From positions 155,316 through 219,315 of the forward strand of contig JAPVLO010002557.1 in NCBI GenBank assembly GCA_027257055.1: 64,000 bases of DNA, in the 5' to 3' direction. The notes beneath the pieces were generated by a model that was not told the DNA's origin, ran no database searches, and worked only from the letters and a program-made list of their open reading frames with translations. This stretch comes from Cephalopachus bancanus (lineage: Eukaryota; Chordata; Mammalia; Primates; Tarsiidae). The position numbers were made by a program, and so were the translations under genes. This document shows positions 44,251-56,490 of this stretch, piece after piece (within the stretch, counting starts at the first letter, position 1; the number at the start of each line of letters is the position of its first letter).

Positions 44251-45136
44251 ATTCTGGGGGCTCTTCATTGTTTGCATTCCAAAGTCAGTTTTCCCAGTGT
44301 CTACCCTCCCAGGGGTCTGGGAGAGACCCATACTCTACTTTTGGTTTTTCTTCATTTGTGTAGATTTTTTTCTCTCCCCCTTTACCTCCCCTTCTTTAAT
44401 TCTGTTTTTGAGGGAAGGTGGGGGTGATTTTATTTCTCTTCTGCAATATCCTGTTCTTCCTTATGAGGGTCTTCTGGATTTTTTCACTTTTCAGTTGGAT
44501 CATAGGCTGCAATCTGTACTTTTTGCAGTTTTGAGGTATAATTGAGAGGAAAGTTGGGGTTCAGTATGTATATGCTGATTCTAGCATCCACGAACATGTG
44601 TGAGCACACTGGGACCTATTTCCCTCTGCCTTACAATCTGTCCATTCAGCAGTATGTAGTCTTGGTCCCTAGATTAAGAAGGAGGGTGTAAATTAAGAAG
44701 GGAAAATAATGGAGGAAGGTGGGGTCAATATGAAGTTAGGAAGAGAGATGAGCAAGAGGGAAAACAGACATACATACCAACTATCAGGTGAGAGAGAGAG
44801 ACACAAGGCCGGAAAGAAGTGAAAAAAGACATGTAAGATAGATTCCCTAAAGAATACTGATAGCTACACAGAAACAGACCAATAAAATCAAGAAACAGTG
44901 TAAGTCAGAAGTCAAACAACAAACGTGATCAAAACAAACAGTCAAAATGATAAAATCATAAGTCAAAATAAGTGATCAGACTAAAGTCACTTCAGCTCTG
45001 ATCTCTGGCCTCTCCCCTTTGTTTTTTGTTGCAGGCAGCTAGATTTACTTGCAGTTTGTTTTTTGTTTGTTTGTTTGTTTTGTTTTTTTTAGTTGGCTGC
45101 CTGGGCATTGCTTTTGTCTGATTCAGCATAGCGGTG

Positions 45137-47535
45137 GGGCTTTTTGTTTGTTTTATTAATGATGGTCATTCTTACTAGGATTCGGTAATATCTCAATATG
45201 GTTTTGGTTTGCATTTCTCTTATGATTAGTGAGGCTGAGCACTTTTTCATGTATCTCTTGGCTGCCCATATGTCTTCTTCTGAGAAGTGTCTGTTCATAT
45301 CTTTTATAATAGAAATTTTATTGGTGTTGATATTTAGTTTATTCCCCTGTGGTCTCAGAAGGTGCATGGCAGTATTTTAGTCTTGTGAAAAGTGTTTATA
45401 CTTGATTTGTAGTCAAGGATGTGTTATTGATCTTGGAGTACATTCCATGTGGTGATGAGTAGAATGTATATTCTGTGATTGTTGTGTGGGATATTCTGTA
45501 AGAATCTATTAAGTCCATTTGGCCAAGTGTCAAGTTGAGGTTCCAGATCTCTTTGTTGATTTTTTTGCCTTGATGATCTGTCTGTGGTTTTTAGTGCAGA
45601 ATTTAAGTACCCAACTATAATAGTGTTAGAGTTAATATCTTTTTTAGTTTACGTGGTAGTTGCTTTATAAATGCTGGTGCTCCTGTTTTGGATGCATGTA
45701 TGCTTAGGATGGATATTTCTTGTTGATGGATTGAACCTTTATCCTTATGAAGTGTCCTTCCATATCTTTTAAATTTTTTGATAGCTTAAAGTTTGTTTTG
45801 TCTGATATTTAGATCATGACTCCTGCCTTCTTTTGTAAGCCATTTGTCTGGAAATTCATTTTCCATTCTTTAACTTTGAGTCTGTGCATCCCTTGTGGTG
45901 AGGTGAGTTTCTTGTATGCAGCAAATTATTGGTTCATGGTTTTTTATCCAGTTGGCCATTCTGTCTTTTCAGTGGTGCATTTAGTCCATTCACATTCAGG
46001 CTGATTATTGAAATGTTATTTTTATTACTGTCATGAGGTTTTTATAATATTTTAACCTTATTTGTTGTTTTCCTTTAGCTTTGGGGTTGAAGTATGTGTG
46101 TGTTTTCATGTTTGCTGACACAATGTATTCTCCATTGATTATGTGTTATGCTGTTATCTTGGGAAGTTTGTGGTCATTCTTTTTTAAATTTATTCAGTGT
46201 TTAATACCTTTTTAAGCATCTCCTGTAGAGCTGGTCTGGAAGCTGCATAATCTCTTAGGGATTGGAGGCCTGGGAAGGATTTTAAGTCTTCATTGCTGAT
46301 GAACTCTGAGCTTGGCTGTGTCAGAAATTCTTGGTTGAACTTATTTATCTTTGAGGACTTTGAATATTGGACTCCAGTCCCTTCTAGCTTGTAGTGGTTC
46401 TGCTGATAGATCTGCTGCTATTCTGGTTGGTTTTCCTAGGTAGATAGTCTGACCATTGTCTCTTGCTGCCTTTAGGATTTTTTCTTTTGTACCTACTTTG
46501 TGTAGGCAAATCACTATGTGTCTAGGGGTTGGTCTTTTCATTTGATGTCCTTTATGGGTTCTCTGTATCTCTTGTGTTTGGTTGGTCACATCTCTGCTGA
46601 GATGAGAAAAGTTTTCTTGGATAACCTCCTGAAATACTTGGTCTCAGGTGTCCTTCATTTTCCTCTTTCTGGGATATTAATCAGGTATAGGTTTGGCCTC
46701 TTGATATAATCCCACATCTCTTGGAGGTTTTATTCCTTCTTTCTGAGTTTTCTTTCTATACTTTTTCATATTGGGTTAATTCCATCTTCAAGTTCTGATA
46801 TTCTTTCTTCTGTCTAATTCTGCTTTCCCTGCTTGTCGTCCTGTTATTTATTTCCTGGATGAAAATTTTTATGACCATAATGTCTGTTACAAGTTCTTTC
46901 AGTGTTGCATCTTGTCTTTCTTGAGTCTTATTCACTTCTTCCATCAATTTACTAATCCGCTGTATTCTGGGGTTAGTTGTTAGTGACTTTTATTGTTTGG
47001 GATCCGAAGTCTGATTTTTCAGGCATTTTTCCCTTGTTACACTGGGAATTACCTGTGTTCTTCCATTAATTTTTCCTCATTTGTGACAGATCTCTTTCAT
47101 TTCTCTTTATTTCCATTATTCCATGGCAGTGGGAGAGGCTTTCACTTCTGATGTTTGCTCAGCCGTCTCTTCTTTCCTGATCAGGACTCTGAAGTAATTC
47201 TATTTCAAAACAGGTCTGTGGGTGGGAAGCATTGCTGTCTCTTGTAGTTTTGAGAGTCCTGTAAGGTCAAGGATGGTGAGCTAGGATTCAGAAACTACTT
47301 GCAAATCACAATGTTCACTGATTGTAGAATGGGTTCCCTGAGACCCACTCCCCACCACCACTCTATATGATGATGCAATGGGTGCATGTTTTACCTAATC
47401 CAAGATACAATAACAGCAATGAGGAGAATAGGGATAAGTAGAGGGAAAGTAGACAGACAAAAATTTTCAAAAAGTAAAAACAACAACAACAACAACACAA
47501 AAAATAAAAGTAGAACCCAAATCAAATAAAAATTT

Positions 47536-47581
<46 letters not shown>

Positions 47582-48978
47582 GAAACAAACTGGAAATGCA
47601 ACAAAGCAAAACAAAAAACAACAAAAAACCAGTTAAACCATAAATGCATACACATACCCAACACAAAATTAAAGAAGAAAAAGAGAAAAGAAAAAAAGAA
47701 AAGACAAAGGAATTCAATTCTAGCCCTCATGCATATATTCACATACACTTTAAGCTAAAAAAAGAGAAGAACAAGTATGCAAAAACAAACCAACAAAAAC
47801 TGAAACAAGAACACAGTCATTCATGCACACACATAAAGAGAAAACAAAAAAACAAAAAAAGAAAGAAAGCATGATGGGGAGCAAATCAAACCCTCACATA
47901 CACATTCATGTACAAAGGAAAGTATGCAAAAGTTTGAAAAACAAACAAACAAAGAAAAGTAAAACACACCCTTTTGTGTCAGTTTCTGCAATTGTGATTC
48001 TCAGCTGCTCACAGATAGTCCATCTGCTGTCTCCTGCTGTGCTGGGCCTCATTCACAATCTCCCTAGTGTCCAGCCCTAGGGAAAGAGAAGAGGGCAGTG
48101 GGGGTGGTTGGGGCTTCAGTCCTTCCCTCCCACTCTCATATGTTCAGGGGAATCCCCCTCTGGTGGGGAGGTGTGGGATTGTCTCCACCTCAGATACTGC
48201 GGGGGGGGGTGCCCCAGCTAGTCTTCTCCTGGAGTAGAGTCCTCTATTGTGACTGACATTCAGATACCACCTCTCAATCATCCTCAGTCATCCTCCAGCT
48301 GTGTGGGTCTGTTGTTCAGAGGATTGCTGGGGAAGAGGGGGTTGGGTCAGCCCTGGTCTCACCATGGATCTCTTTGGAGGTCTTCTTTATTCTTTCCTGG
48401 CCACACCCTTTGTTCTGTAGCTGAGACAGGGCAGGGTGGGGCACCTGAGTGTCAGGACTCATCCTGTCCCAATGGAATTTGTGCTTTCAGGATATTCTGT
48501 CAGGTCACAATTAACCCCTGAGTAGTTAATCCACCAGCCACAGAGATGAGTTCTGTTGCTTTGTGTTGAGCAAGCTGGAACACTTTCCTGCCCAGATTTC
48601 AAGATGGTGGTAGGTGCCACTTTTGTCTTCTCCAGTGGGACTTTGCCTCTGGACACCCTCACTGTGCTCCCTCTGTAGTTCTTGCAGTCTGTGTGTGGTC
48701 AGGCACTGCAGCTCCTTCCCAGGAAGGATTTTGTTGATTTGAAAAAATGGTGCTCAGCTTCTGCACCCCAGGAAGTGCTAGGGATGAAGCAGAGCAACTG
48801 TGGCACCAGCTGTTTCACCAGGAGAGCCCTTGGCCACTTGCTCCCGAGTGCCCACTCAGTCAGCCATTCACATGCCCACTTATTCACCAACATGCATGCA
48901 AAATTTACCATACACTCACTCACTCATACTCGGACTGATATACTCTGACTGACTCCACTGCCATCTTTCTCTTCCAGT
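45137..48978 (-). mobile_element. Middle L1, remainder with internal ORF2 deletion
   Basis: Resumes with the ORF2 C-terminal region (GGTCATTCTTACTAGGATTC), but near 45310 it jumps to the endonuclease region (GGTCTCAGAAGGTGCATGGC), skipping roughly 2.7 kb. ORF1 text follows at 46341-46589 (RPTPRHIVICLHKV, KEKILKAARDNG). A long 5' UTR (about 47000-48978) contains a (CA)n at 47540-47580 and A-rich stretches. Its 5' end abuts the 16-bp target duplication at 48979, so the element inserted at full 5' length. Confidence 0.85.
47540..47580. repeat. (CA)n microsatellite
   Basis: About 20 pure CA units in the 5' UTR of the middle L1. Confidence 0.95.
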
Positions 48979-49388
48979 GTAGTTCTTATTTTTAATTCTG
49001 TTTTTATGTGGTGGATTACATTTTATTGATTTGTGTATGTTGAATCAACCTTGCATCCCAGGAATAAAGCCCACTTGACCAAGGTGAATGATTTTTTAAA
49101 TGTGCTCTTGGATGCACTTTATTAGTATTTTGTTTTTATGTTAATAAGGATGTTCATCAGGATGATATTGGATTCACAGAATAAGTTGTGTAGTAGTCCT
49201 TCCTTCTGGCTTGTTTGAATTAATTTATTAGGATTGGTACCTCTTCTTCCTTGTACATCTGGTGGAATTCAGCTGTGAATCTGTCTGGTACTTTTCTTGG
49301 TAGAATTTTTCTTGGAGTAGGTAGATTGTTTATTACTGATTCAACTTCAGATGAGACCAGGTGTATTAAGGGTGATATGGCTGCAGAT

Positions 49389-49697
49389 TTTTTTTTTTTT
49401 TGAGTGGGGATCTTACCGATTTTTTTTTTTGAGTGGGGATCTTACTGCCTGGAGGACAATGGCATGATCAGGTCTATCCACAACCTTGTCCTGCCGGGCT
49501 CAGGTGATCCTTCCACCTCCCTCCTGAGTAGTGGGACTATAGGCACATGCCACCACACCTGGCTAAATTTTTGATTATTGGTAGAGATGAGCTCTTTCTT
49601 TGTTGCCCAGGCTGGTCTGAACTCCTGGGCTCAAGCAGTTCTCCTACTTTAGCCTCGAACTTGATGTGATTACAGGCATGAGTCACCACGCCTTATC
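49389..49697 (-). mobile_element. Alu (minus), with duplicated start
   Basis: The poly(T) plus GAGTGGGGATCTTAC start occurs twice in tandem (49389-49418 and 49419-49446), followed by a diverged Alu body (GCTCAGGTGATCCTTCCACC, GCCCAGGCTGGTCTGAACTCC, ending GAGTCACCACGCC). Confidence 0.85.
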
Positions 49698-50047
49698 TGA
49701 TTCAGTTTCCTGGTTTATTATTGGTCTGTTCAGAGTTTCAATTTCTGTTTCATCTTTGGGAGGTTGTGTATTTCCAGGAATTTATGTATTCCTTCTAGAT
49801 TTTCTAACTTACATGCATACAAATGCTTCTAATAATCTCTGAGAATCCTTTGTGTTTCTTTGGGATCAACTGTAGCATTACCTTTTTCATTTCTGATAGT
49901 ATTTATTGATATTTAAAGTCTTTTCCTCTCCTGTTGCCTCTTCTGTCCCTCCTTCTCTCTCCCTCCTCCTCTTCCTCTCTTCTTTCTCACTCTCTCTCTT
50001 CTGTTACTTTCTCCCTCTTCCCTTCTCTCCTCCCCCAACCCTTACTC

Positions 50048-50140
50048 TCCCCCTCTCTGTCCTTTCCTCTCCTCTCCTCGCCTCTCCTCTCCTCTCCTCT
50101 CTTCTCCTCTCCTCCCCTCCCTCTCTCCTCTCTCCTTTCT
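50048..50140. repeat. (CTCCT)n-type pyrimidine tract
   Basis: CTCTCCTCTCCTCGCCTCTCC and similar units within a longer 49925-50155 pyrimidine-rich region. Polypurine on the other strand. Confidence 0.85.
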
Positions 50141-51044
50141 TCCCTCAACCCTCTGATCAGTGGTCTGTCAATCTTGTTTGTCCTTCAAATAACCTGCTTT
50201 TTGATTCATTGATCCTTTGTAAAATTTTGTTTGTTTTTATCTTAATTTCTTTTATTCTAAAGTGATTTTTGGTTATTTCTTTCCTTCTATCTTTTAGGTT
50301 AGTTCTTGTTTTTCTAGCTCCCTTAGGTGAGACATTAGGTTGTTTATTTGAGATCTGTCTTACTGAGGTGCCTGTGTAGTACTATAATATTCCTCTCAGC
50401 AATGCTCCTGCATTGAGCACATATATATTTAGAATGGTTTTTTCTTCTTGAATTGAGCCCTTTATCATTATGTATTGCCTCACATTATCCTTTTTTACTT
50501 TTGTTGGTTTAAATTTGGTTTTATCTGATACAAGAATAGGAATGCCTGCTTTTTTTGTCTGTTTGTTTTCCATTTGCATTGTAGATCTTTTTCCATATCT
50601 TTACCTTGAAGTTATGGTGTCATTAGAAATGAGATGGGTTTCCTGAAGACAATAGAAGGTTGAGCCCTGTATTTTTTATCAAATTTGTCATTCTGAGCCT
50701 TTTAAGTGGGGACACTTAGTCCACTGACATTGAAGGTAATTATCATTATGTGAGGATTCTTTCTTTTCATGGTGTTTTTAAAAAGTTGCTTTGTGTTCTG
50801 TTTTGTTGTCAATTTGTATGGTCTGTAAGCTATGTGCTTACATGAACTTATGTGTTGGGTGGTATTATTCTTTCCTTTATATGTTTAGAGCTCCCTTAAG
50901 CATCTCTTGTAGAGCTGTTCTGGAGGTGACAAATTCCCTTAGGAAATTGTCTTGGAAAGACATTTTATCTCCTTTATTTAGGAAGTTTGGTTTGGCAGGG
51001 TAAGATATTCTTGTGGACACTGGTTTTCTTTGAGATTGGTAAAA

Positions 51045-51330
<286 letters not shown>

Positions 51331-52132
51331 AAAAGGGAACCCAATCTCTTCTGGCTTGTAAAATTTTTGCTGAGAGTCTTCTGTTATTCTGATGAGTCTC
51401 CCTTGATAGTTGATCTGTACCTGCTCTCTAGCTGCTTTCAATATTTTTTTCTTTTGTGTTGAACATGGATATTCTGATTAGTATGTGCCTTGGGGATGGT
51501 TGTCTCATATGCTACCACAGGAATTCTCTGATTTTTTTTTAATCTTTATGTTGACCTAGCTAGCAAGATAGGGGAAGTGTTCTTTGACTATCTCTAAAAA
51601 AGTTTACAGATTGTTCTCATTCTCTCCTTCTCTCTTGGGGTAATGCTGATGAGCTGTAAAGTGTGATCTCTTTACAAAATTTCATACTTCTCAAAGACTT
51701 TGCTTATTTTGTCAAAATTATTTTTCCTTCAGTTTCGTCTGACTGGGTTAATTTGAGGATCAGTCTTCAGGCTCTGAAAATCTTGCTTCTTCTTGGTATA
51801 GCCTATTGTTAAGGCTTTCAGTTGTGTTTTGAAATTCCTGAAGTGAATTATTCAGCTCAGAAATTCAGTTTGATTCTTTCTTATGGTGGCTGTGTCAGCT
51901 TTAAATTCTTGTGGGCAGTTTTTATGGCCTCTGGTTTGGACATCGAGCTTCTCAATGCGCATTGAGTTTCTTTGCCAGCCATATTCTGAATTCGAAATCT
52001 ATCATTAGGGACAATTCCTTCTGATAAGAATGTATTCCTCAGGAGCATGCAGGACCCTTTGTAGGGTTGACACACTCTGATTTTTGTTATTTCTCGTTTA
52101 TGCACTGATACCTCCTCATCTGGGGAAGCTGA

Positions 52133-52171
<39 letters not shown>
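52133..52171. repeat. (TC)n microsatellite
   Basis: About 19 pure TC units in outer L1 sequence. Confidence 0.95.
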
Positions 52172-52180
<9 letters not shown>

Positions 52181-52736
52181 ATGTGCCATCATTAGGATGG
52201 GGCTTAAATATTTCATTTCTCTGTAGATGGGTCTGTGGTGTATGTTATATATTGACTTTGGTTGATTGGCTTCGTTGAGTGCTTTGGCTCCCCATTCTCT
52301 ACAGATGCAGAGGCAGTGGTGGTGGCAACCTGGGGGAGCGATTAGATAGTGAGTTCTGGAGGCACTCTGAGCCAAATCTGTAGTGTTAAGACAGTACAGA
52401 GCAGCATCACAACACCAAGGGGCCCCATCTTGTAGGGAGCCATGGGGCCAGGGATCTGTGCCATCAGTCCGGTGCATGTGCAGCAGTGCACCAAGTCACC
52501 ACTCTCCCTGACCTCCACACATCAAGGATGGAGGCAGTTATGATGGCAGCTAGAGAGTGCTTGGCAGTGACATCTAGTGTTTCCCTATGGTTAAAATCTG
52601 TGAGGGCAGAATCTATGGCATCCATCCTGTGGGTGCCCAGAATCACCCCCTCTCTCTTTCTCTCCCTAAGTCACAGGTAGCATGGGCCATACCTGGTGGG
52701 GAGCTCTAGAGGTTCACTGCCTTCCCATTCCCTCTC

Positions 52737-52987
52737 TGTGGCGTGCCTCCGCCCTAACATGGCGCCCGAAGCAACAGACTACAAGACAAAACAAGCCCTA
52801 ATAAGGCAACTAAAGGATATCAGCATACAATCCTCTCTTACGGGCCGTGCTGCGTTACCTTAATTGTTTGGCAGAGATACTAGATTTAAGGTCAAGAATA
52901 GGAGAAAGAGGGGGAAGAACAATGTAGTAACCTGGGATTAAAGCAGCTTGCAGAAGAATCGTGTGAGAGTCGTTATTGAAAGCGACA
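52737..52987 (+). repeat. ERV-B 5' LTR (~251 bp)
   Basis: Begins TGTGGCGTGCCTCCGCC and ends GAAAGCGACA. The first ~197 bp match 57534-57733 almost perfectly (ACAAAACAAGCCCTAATAAGG, ATATCAGCATACAATCCTCT). The last ~55 bp do not. No canonical TATA box was seen. A CCAACATGGCGCCCGAAGC-like stretch (52756-52773) is conserved in both LTRs. Confidence 0.85.
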
Positions 52988-52989
52988 AG

Positions 52990-53013
52990 TGGTGGCCCGT
53001 ATGGGGAACTCGA
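52990..53013 (+). promoter_or_regulatory. ERV-B primer-binding site, tRNA-Lys(1,2)-like
   Basis: Two bases after the LTR, TGGTGGCCCGTATGGGGAAC then TCGAA resembles the tRNA-Lys1,2 site used by type D retroviruses (TGGCGCCCAACGTGGGGC then TCGAA), with several changes and small insertions. Confidence 0.6.
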
Positions 53014-53098
53014 AGAAGCCGAAATCCTTGGATTCAGAACTGCAGCTGCTCAGGGCAGTCGACTGGTATGTAGATCCCACAAGGGAGGGAAAAAACTG

Positions 53099-53519
53099 GG
53101 AAGGTCCTTGGCAAAGAGGCGATTTGGGAAGGTCCTCGGTAAAGAGGCGATTTGGGAAGGTCCTCGGCAAAGAGGCGATTTGGGGAAAGGGCCTCGGCAA
53201 AGAGGCGATTTGGGAAGGTCCTCGGTAAAGAGGCGATTTGGGAAGGTCCTCGGCAAAGAGGCGATTTGGGAAGGTCCTCGGTAAAGAGGCGATTTGGGAA
53301 GGTCCTCGGCAAAGAGTGATTTGGGAAGGTCCTCGGTAAAGAGGTGATTTAAGAAGGTCCTTGGTAAAAAGGCGATTTGGGAAGGTCCTCGGCAAAGAGG
53401 CGATTTGGGAAGGTCCTCGGCAAAGAGGCGATTTGGGAAGGTCCTCGGTAAAGAGGCGATTTGGGAAGGTCCTCGGTAAAGAGACGATCTAAAAGGGCCC
53501 TCGGTGTAGAGGTGATCCC
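53099..53519 (+). repeat. 15-copy 28-bp tandem repeat in ERV-B leader
   Basis: Consensus AAGGTCCTCGGYAAAGAGGC followed by GATTTGGG. About 15 copies run from 53099 to 53519, mostly 28 bp, with C/T alternation at the Y position in several neighbouring pairs. The array fills the space between primer site and gag ATG, where packaging and dimer signals normally lie. Because 28 is not a multiple of 3 and the unit lacks stops in most frames, it produces long spurious open frames on both strands. Confidence 0.95.
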
Positions 53520-53531
53520 CTTTTTGCTAAC

Positions 53532-54345
53532 ATGGGCACTACTTCCTCTCACCTGCTTTTTCAGGCTCTTAAAACTCTCCTGAGAACAAAAGGACTAAAA
53601 TTAAGGGATAAAACCTTGACTGATTTTATCACACAGGTAGACGAGATTGCACCGTGGTTTGCCGTTTCGGGGAATCTCACAGTGAGTAGTTGGGACAAAG
53701 TGGGGCAGGATATTGACCGGCCCGAGAGCTAGGAGAGGTGGCAGGCGGGGTCCAGCCCCTTTGGAGACTGGTTCGTGCCTGTTTGGAAGATCAAAAGTGC
53801 GTGCAAACAGTCAAGCAAGGCCAAGCAGCGCTTGACCAAATAAAAGAGGAACGATCAACTTCCTCAAGAGGGAACAGCGAGGCAGCCTCTGACTCAGAAC
53901 TGGAGTCAGATGAGGAACTTAGAGATCTCGTGACTCGAGTTGAAAAGTTAGAACTCAGTCGGGGCCGCGCCCGAGATAAGGGCGGATCCTCTGTCCCCGG
54001 GTCGGTAGGAGTTGCTCCCCTATAATCCTTCTGCGCCTCCCAGAAAAGGAGGCGCTTCTTTCAACAATGAAGTGTGGAGGGAGGTCCATACCAGCGGCAC
54101 ATGGCAAACTTTTCTGGTGTTCGTGGACAATGCAGGAAAACCCGGGACCATGAACCATTAGATTTCAAAACAGTAAAAAAACCCCTCGGAGGCCATACGA
54201 ACGTACGGGCTCACTGCCACCTTCACGACAGCAATGGTGGAGGCACTAGACCGGTTCGCCATGACCCCGGAGACTGGCAGAGATTAGTGAAGGCTTGCAT
54301 GAACCCCGGGGCAATATTTAGATTGGAAGGCCTATTATATAGAAT
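53532..54345 (+). pseudogene. gag: ERV-B gag remnant (matrix, partial capsid)
   Basis: ATG at 53532 opens a myristoylation-type start (MGTTSSHLLFQALKTLL) matching type D and HERV-K matrix proteins, with PWFAVSGNLT further on. The frame stops at 53732. A second frame (53738-54025) carries the acidic/Ser-rich segment that follows matrix. The capsid region is fragmentary (DFKTVKKP near 54160, [17 protein letters not shown] near 54260). Gag forms the virion shell. The rest of capsid, nucleocapsid, dUTPase and protease is missing. Confidence 0.75.
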
Positions 54346-55560
54346 TGGCTAATGAGCAGGCAGCAAGAAACCGGGCGGCGGGTAACGGGGCTTGGGACGT
54401 TGATATGCTGTTGGGGCAGGGCCGTTTTGCTAACCAACAGGCTTTTACACAAGTGATTAAGGCCTTGGAGGCTCAGGGCCTCTATATTTCTCCTGATAAG
54501 ATTCAGAAAAACAAGATAATAGACTATTTGGGATCAAAAATCTCCCCTGACACTATCACACCCCAGAAGCTTACCATTAGAACAGATAATTTGAGAACCC
54601 TCAACGATTTCCAAAAACTGCTAGGGGATATTAATTGGGTCCGCCCGTCATTGGGGAAATTTCCCAAAACAAGATTTACGTCCTTTTTATGACATCCTGT
54701 TAGGAGACCCGCATTTAGACTCCCCCAGATCCCTCACAGAGGAGGCTAGAGAGGCCCTACATAAGGTAGAAAAGGCAATTAGTACAGCCGCTCTTAGGCG
54801 TGTTTCCTTAGAGAGCCCTATATGGCTTTGTATTCTCCCTACTCAGACTCAGCCAACGGGAGTACTGTGGCAGGATGGCCCCTTATTATGGATCCATCCA
54901 AAGACTGCCATACTAAAAACAGTGGAGCATTATCCAACCGCTGTTGCTGAGTTGGCCATCCGTGGACTACAACAATGCCTAATGCATTTTGGCCAACAGC
55001 CGCACCTCCTCGTGGTGCCATACACCGCCTATCAAATGCAGACATTGGCAGCTACAGTGGATGTATGGGCTATCCTAAGGGGCAGCTTTGTAGGACAGAT
55101 AGATAATCATTTCCCAAAAGATCCCATGCTGTCCTTTGTAAAAGAACACCCGGTCATTTTCCCCCAAATCACTCGAAATGACCCCATTCCTCAGGCTATT
55201 AATATCTTCACAGACGGTTCCAAAACTGGCCTTGGCGCATATGTAGCAGATGGACATTCCCCCACGGTAATACAATTCCAGTCCGGCTCTCCTCAGCAGG
55301 TAGAGTTTCAAATTGTTTTCGCCGTATTTCAACGTTTTTCTCAATCGTTTAACTTGTTGTCAGATTCCCAATACGTAATCAATTTAGTTAAATCTCTTGA
55401 AGTGGCAGGCCGAATATCCCCCGATAGCCCTATACATACATTTGCCTCCAAAAGTCAACAGCTGATATGGCAACGTTCAGAGCCATTCTTTGTTCAGCAT
55501 ATCCGTGCGCACACTGGCCTACCAGGACCCCTCAGTGAGGGTAATGACCAGGCTGACAAC
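54346..55560 (+). pseudogene. pol: ERV-B RT thumb / RNase H remnant
   Basis: Capsid text passes directly into RT at about 54345-54440; [20 protein letters not shown] and [13 protein letters not shown] (about 54598) correspond to the region after the YMDD box, so the fingers, palm and catalytic box are deleted. A frame change near 54650-54690 separates this from a 297-codon frame (54922-55815) with the RNase H motif IFTDGSKTG (about 55205), QVEFQIVFAVF (catalytic Glu position changed in context) and LLSDSQYV (about 55355). Confidence 0.8.
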
Positions 55561-56490
55561 CTTACGCAAATTCAACAGGCTTTCCTTGTAACCCCCGCCC
55601 AAAAGGCACAAGATTTTCATGCCCAGTTTCATGTTAACTCAAAAACACTACAGACCCGTTTCCAAATACCACGTCATGTGGCCAGAGATATTGTAAAATC
55701 TTGCGAATCATGTGTTACTTTCCACCACCCCCCCTTTATGGGGGGGGAATCCAAAAGGCCTTCTCCCCTCACGGATTTGGCAAATGGACGTCACTCATGT
55801 GGGAGAGTTCGGTAACCTCAAGTATGTCCATGTTTCCATAGATACCTGTTCCGGAATTTTGTTTGCCTCGGCCATGGCTGGAGAAAAGGCACATCATGTT
55901 ATCTCCCATTGCTTGGAGGCGTGGGCCGCCTGGGGCATGCCTCAGCAAATCAAAACAGATAATGGCCCCGCCTACACCTCCCGAACATTTCAACGGTTCT
56001 GTGCACAAATGAACATGGACCTGCGCCATGGGCTCCCCTTTTAATCCCCAAGGTCAAGGGATAGTCGAGAGGGCTCATCGCACACTAAAAGAACTACTTC
56101 AAAAACAAAAAGGGGGGAAAAGGCATGGGTTACAAACCTAAACAAAGACTGTCATTAGCATTATTAACTTTAAATTTTCTTCAGCTGGACAACGAGAACA
56201 ATTTTGCTGCGGACCGCCATCTAGGCGCAGTACCGCATAAAAGGGGCTATGTTAAATGGAAAGATGTTATCACGGGACAATGGAGAGGTCCCGACCCAGT
56301 ATTAACGTGGGCGAGAGGGTCTGTGTGTGTTTTTCCACAGGACAGCCCAGACCCGGTGTGGGTACCTAAGCGACTAACACGCACTACAAAGACCCCCGAG
56401 GAAAGAACCCCGATTGCTGATGATGAGTCCGACGACGTGGCTTCTGCTGGGAACGCTGATGCTGAACCTCCCCATAAGTCTTGCTGAGCA
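55561..56490 (+). pseudogene. pol: ERV-B integrase remnant
   Basis: The zinc-binding part is in the first frame (about 55600-55730; CESC at about 55700). After a G/C-run frame change near 55735-55750 the core reads [11 protein letters not shown] (about 55783) and [10 protein letters not shown] (about 55953). Another frame change near 56040 precedes [10 protein letters not shown] (about 56060) with the catalytic Glu. The C-terminal domain (GQWRGPDPVL, about 56278) runs to about 56485, overlapping the env start in another frame, the usual class II arrangement. Confidence 0.8.

Larger units (their letters stand above)
39230..45136 (-). mobile_element. Young near full-length L1 (minus), innermost of the nest
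   Basis: About 5.9 kb. From right to left: 5' UTR (about 45130-44250), ORF1 (about 44240-43510), ORF2 (about 43290-39462), 3' UTR (GGGGTACAGTTAAGGGTTAGG) and poly(A), seen as T runs, near 39240. It matches the 21.3 and 61.3 kb fragments closely. The flanks share an approximate TGGGG(T/C)TTTT. Stops and frameshifts scattered over ORF2 show it is inactive now. Confidence 0.9.

Noticed and set aside
47391..47748. Cys/Val/Phe-rich minus-strand frames around 47.5 kb
   Set aside because: Derived from (CA)n and A-rich L1 5' UTR; no domain.
49906..50265. Ser/Leu/Pro-rich 119-codon frame
   Set aside because: Encoded by a pyrimidine tract of CTCCT/TCTCC units within L1 sequence.
52973..53395. Repetitive frames on both strands with peptide repeats such as LPRTFPNRLF
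   Set aside because: A by-product of the 28-bp ERV-B leader repeat, which cycles through all three frames; not a repeat protein gene.
53099..53519. CRISPR-like regular array
   Set aside because: Units are contiguous with no unique spacers, and the context is a eukaryotic provirus.
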